Source: Bacteroidota bacterium
GTDB lineage: Bacteria; Bacteroidota; Ignavibacteria; Ignavibacteriales; Ignavibacteriaceae
NCBI GenBank assembly: GCA_021793635.1
Contig: JAJYSI010000009.1
Coordinates: 1 to 20,614 of the forward strand
Length of the DNA stretch: 20,614 nucleotides
Reading direction: 5' to 3'
Shown: in pieces, positions 19,771 through 20,614 of the stretch
Position numbering within the stretch: position 1 is the first letter of the stretch
Layout of the letters: the number at the start of each line of letters is the position of its first letter
The notes under the pieces: model-generated
The model's database searches: none
The model's input: the letters and a program-made list of their open reading frames with translations, nothing else
What the model was told of the DNA's origin: nothing
Program-made: the position numbers and the translations under genes

Positions 19771-20313
19771 TTGATTCTATCCGACAAAAAAATCTTGGAG
19801 GAAATAAAAAACGGATATATTGTGATTGAGCCGTTCAATAGAGATAATTTGGGTAGTAATAGTTATGATGTCCATCTAGGAAAATGGCTTTCTGTTTATG
19901 ATAATGATATCCTGGACGCAAAGATTCACAACAAAATATCAAGATTTGAAATCCCAAATGATGGATACATTTTGATGCCATCTAAACTTTATCTCGGTGT
20001 TACCGAAGAATACACTGAAACAAGAAATTATGTTCCTTTCGTTGAAGGGAAATCAAGCATCGGACGACTCGGTATTGATATTCATTCAACCGCAGGAAAG
20101 GGAGACGCAGGTTTTTGTAATACTTGGACATTGGAAATATCGGTAAAACAACCCGTGAAAATTTATAAAGGCATGCCTATCGGTCAGATTATTTATTTCC
20201 AAATTTCAGGCGCCATCGAAACTCCATACAACAAAAAGAAAAATGCAAAATACAATAAGAGAACCGAGTTTCCGGTTGAATCTATGATGTTTAAGAATTT
20301 TGGGAAAAAATGA
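19771..20313 (+). CDS. dcd: dCTP deaminase family protein (Dcd), TTG start
   Basis: A 180-residue trimeric-dUTPase-fold enzyme predicted to deaminate dCTP to dUTP, supplying dUMP for thymidylate. It opens MILSDKKILEEI, typical of Dcd. Against E. coli Dcd the active-site block aligns without gaps: GKSSIGRLG (S95, R99 equal S111, R115), the STAGKGDAGF loop and the catalytic base E122 (E138) in TLEIS. The AKY motif near the C-terminus is also kept. Lys94 replaces Arg110. Some family members (archaeal and mycobacterial) also hydrolyse dUTP to dUMP; the GxxDAGF-like loop leaves that open, and no separate dUTPase gene is nearby. The start is TTG. The stop overlaps the pyrF ATG as ATGA. Confidence 0.93.
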   Translation: MILSDKKILEEIKNGYIVIEPFNRDNLGSNSYDVHLGKWLSVYDNDILDAKIHNKISRFEIPNDGYILMPSKLYLGVTEEYTETRNYVPFVEGKSSIGRLGIDIHSTAGKGDAGFCNTWTLEISVKQPVKIYKGMPIGQIIYFQISGAIETPYNKKKNAKYNKRTEFPVESMMFKNFGKK

Positions 20314-20614
20314 TAGCACTAGATAAATTAAAGAAGAAAAATGGGGAAGGAAAATTCATCTGCGTTGGTCTTGATACTGATATAGAAAAAATCCCACAAC
20401 ACTTAAATAGTTTGAACAATCCTATAGTTGAATTTAATAGACAAATAATTGAAACCACTGCCGAATATGCTGCCGGTTATAAAATCAATTTTGCTTTCTA
20501 TGAAAAAGATGGAAACCGTGGTTTAGAAAATTTATCAGAAACAATTTCGTTAATACCTGATGATGTTTTAACAATAGCCGATGCTAAGCGGGGCGACATA
20601 GGAAATACGATATC
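20310..20614 (+). CDS. pyrF: Orotidine 5'-phosphate decarboxylase (type 2), 3' truncated by the window end
   Basis: Decarboxylates OMP to UMP, the last step of UMP synthesis. The frame opens at the ATG overlapping the dcd stop by 4 bp and stays open for 101 codons to the window edge. Visible features are ICVGLDTDIEKIP (first strand and substrate site), the AAGYKINFAFYE segment, whose K-x-N-x-AFYE form is typical of the longer type 2 PyrF subfamily, and the catalytic D91-A-K93-R-G-D96-I-G motif with the Lys and both Asp residues. Roughly 170 residues of a usual 270 or so are missing. Tight coupling to dcd places two pyrimidine steps at the end of the elongasome operon. Confidence 0.93.
   Translation, partial: MIALDKLKKKNGEGKFICVGLDTDIEKIPQHLNSLNNPIVEFNRQIIETTAEYAAGYKINFAFYEKDGNRGLENLSETISLIPDDVLTIADAKRGDIGNTI

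Overview
This window comes from a low-GC bacterial chromosome. It looks like a member of the Bacteroidota/Ignavibacteriota/Chlorobiota assemblage, probably Ignavibacteria-like; this is inferred from gene order, A-Q type signal-peptide ends, a mitochondrial-type citrate synthase and frequent TTG starts, not from a marker-gene tree. It holds 17 protein-coding genes, two of them cut by the window edges. I see no rRNA, tRNA, insertion sequence, prophage or CRISPR array.

Layout. (1) Positions 1-4518, plus strand: the 3' part of the NAD(P)HX repair enzyme gene (nnr), a five-helix membrane protein with a DUF218 (SanA/ElyC/YdcF-like) domain, a hairpin terminator at 2686-2712, then nusB and a UMF1/Atg22-type MFS transporter. 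(2) Positions 4545-7253, minus strand: the only inverted block, a secreted Sel1-repeat protein followed by a membrane-anchored PP2C/SpoIIE (RsbU-type) phosphatase. (3) A roughly 310-340 bp divergent intergenic region. (4) Positions 7565-12071, plus: a eukaryotic-type citrate synthase, CTP synthase (pyrG) and a secreted TPR protein, tightly spaced. (5) Positions 12164-20614, plus: purN, purH, mreB, mreC, mreD, mrdA (PBP2), rodA, dcd and the start of pyrF. Most junctions there touch or overlap, and one recognisable promoter candidate lies upstream of purN.

The last block joins purine synthesis (purN, purH), the whole rod-shape elongation machine (MreBCD, PBP2, RodA) and pyrimidine deoxynucleotide/UMP synthesis (dcd, pyrF). 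With pyrG upstream, the window is rich in nucleotide metabolism and cell-wall growth. Six of the 17 genes appear to start with TTG (purN, purH, rodA, dcd, the phosphatase and the Sel1 gene), so ATG-only gene calling would misplace them.

The content is mostly well-known housekeeping biology. I did not find a convincing undescribed system. The least explained parts are the inverted Sel1/phosphatase pair, the five-helix DUF218 protein and the secreted TPR protein.
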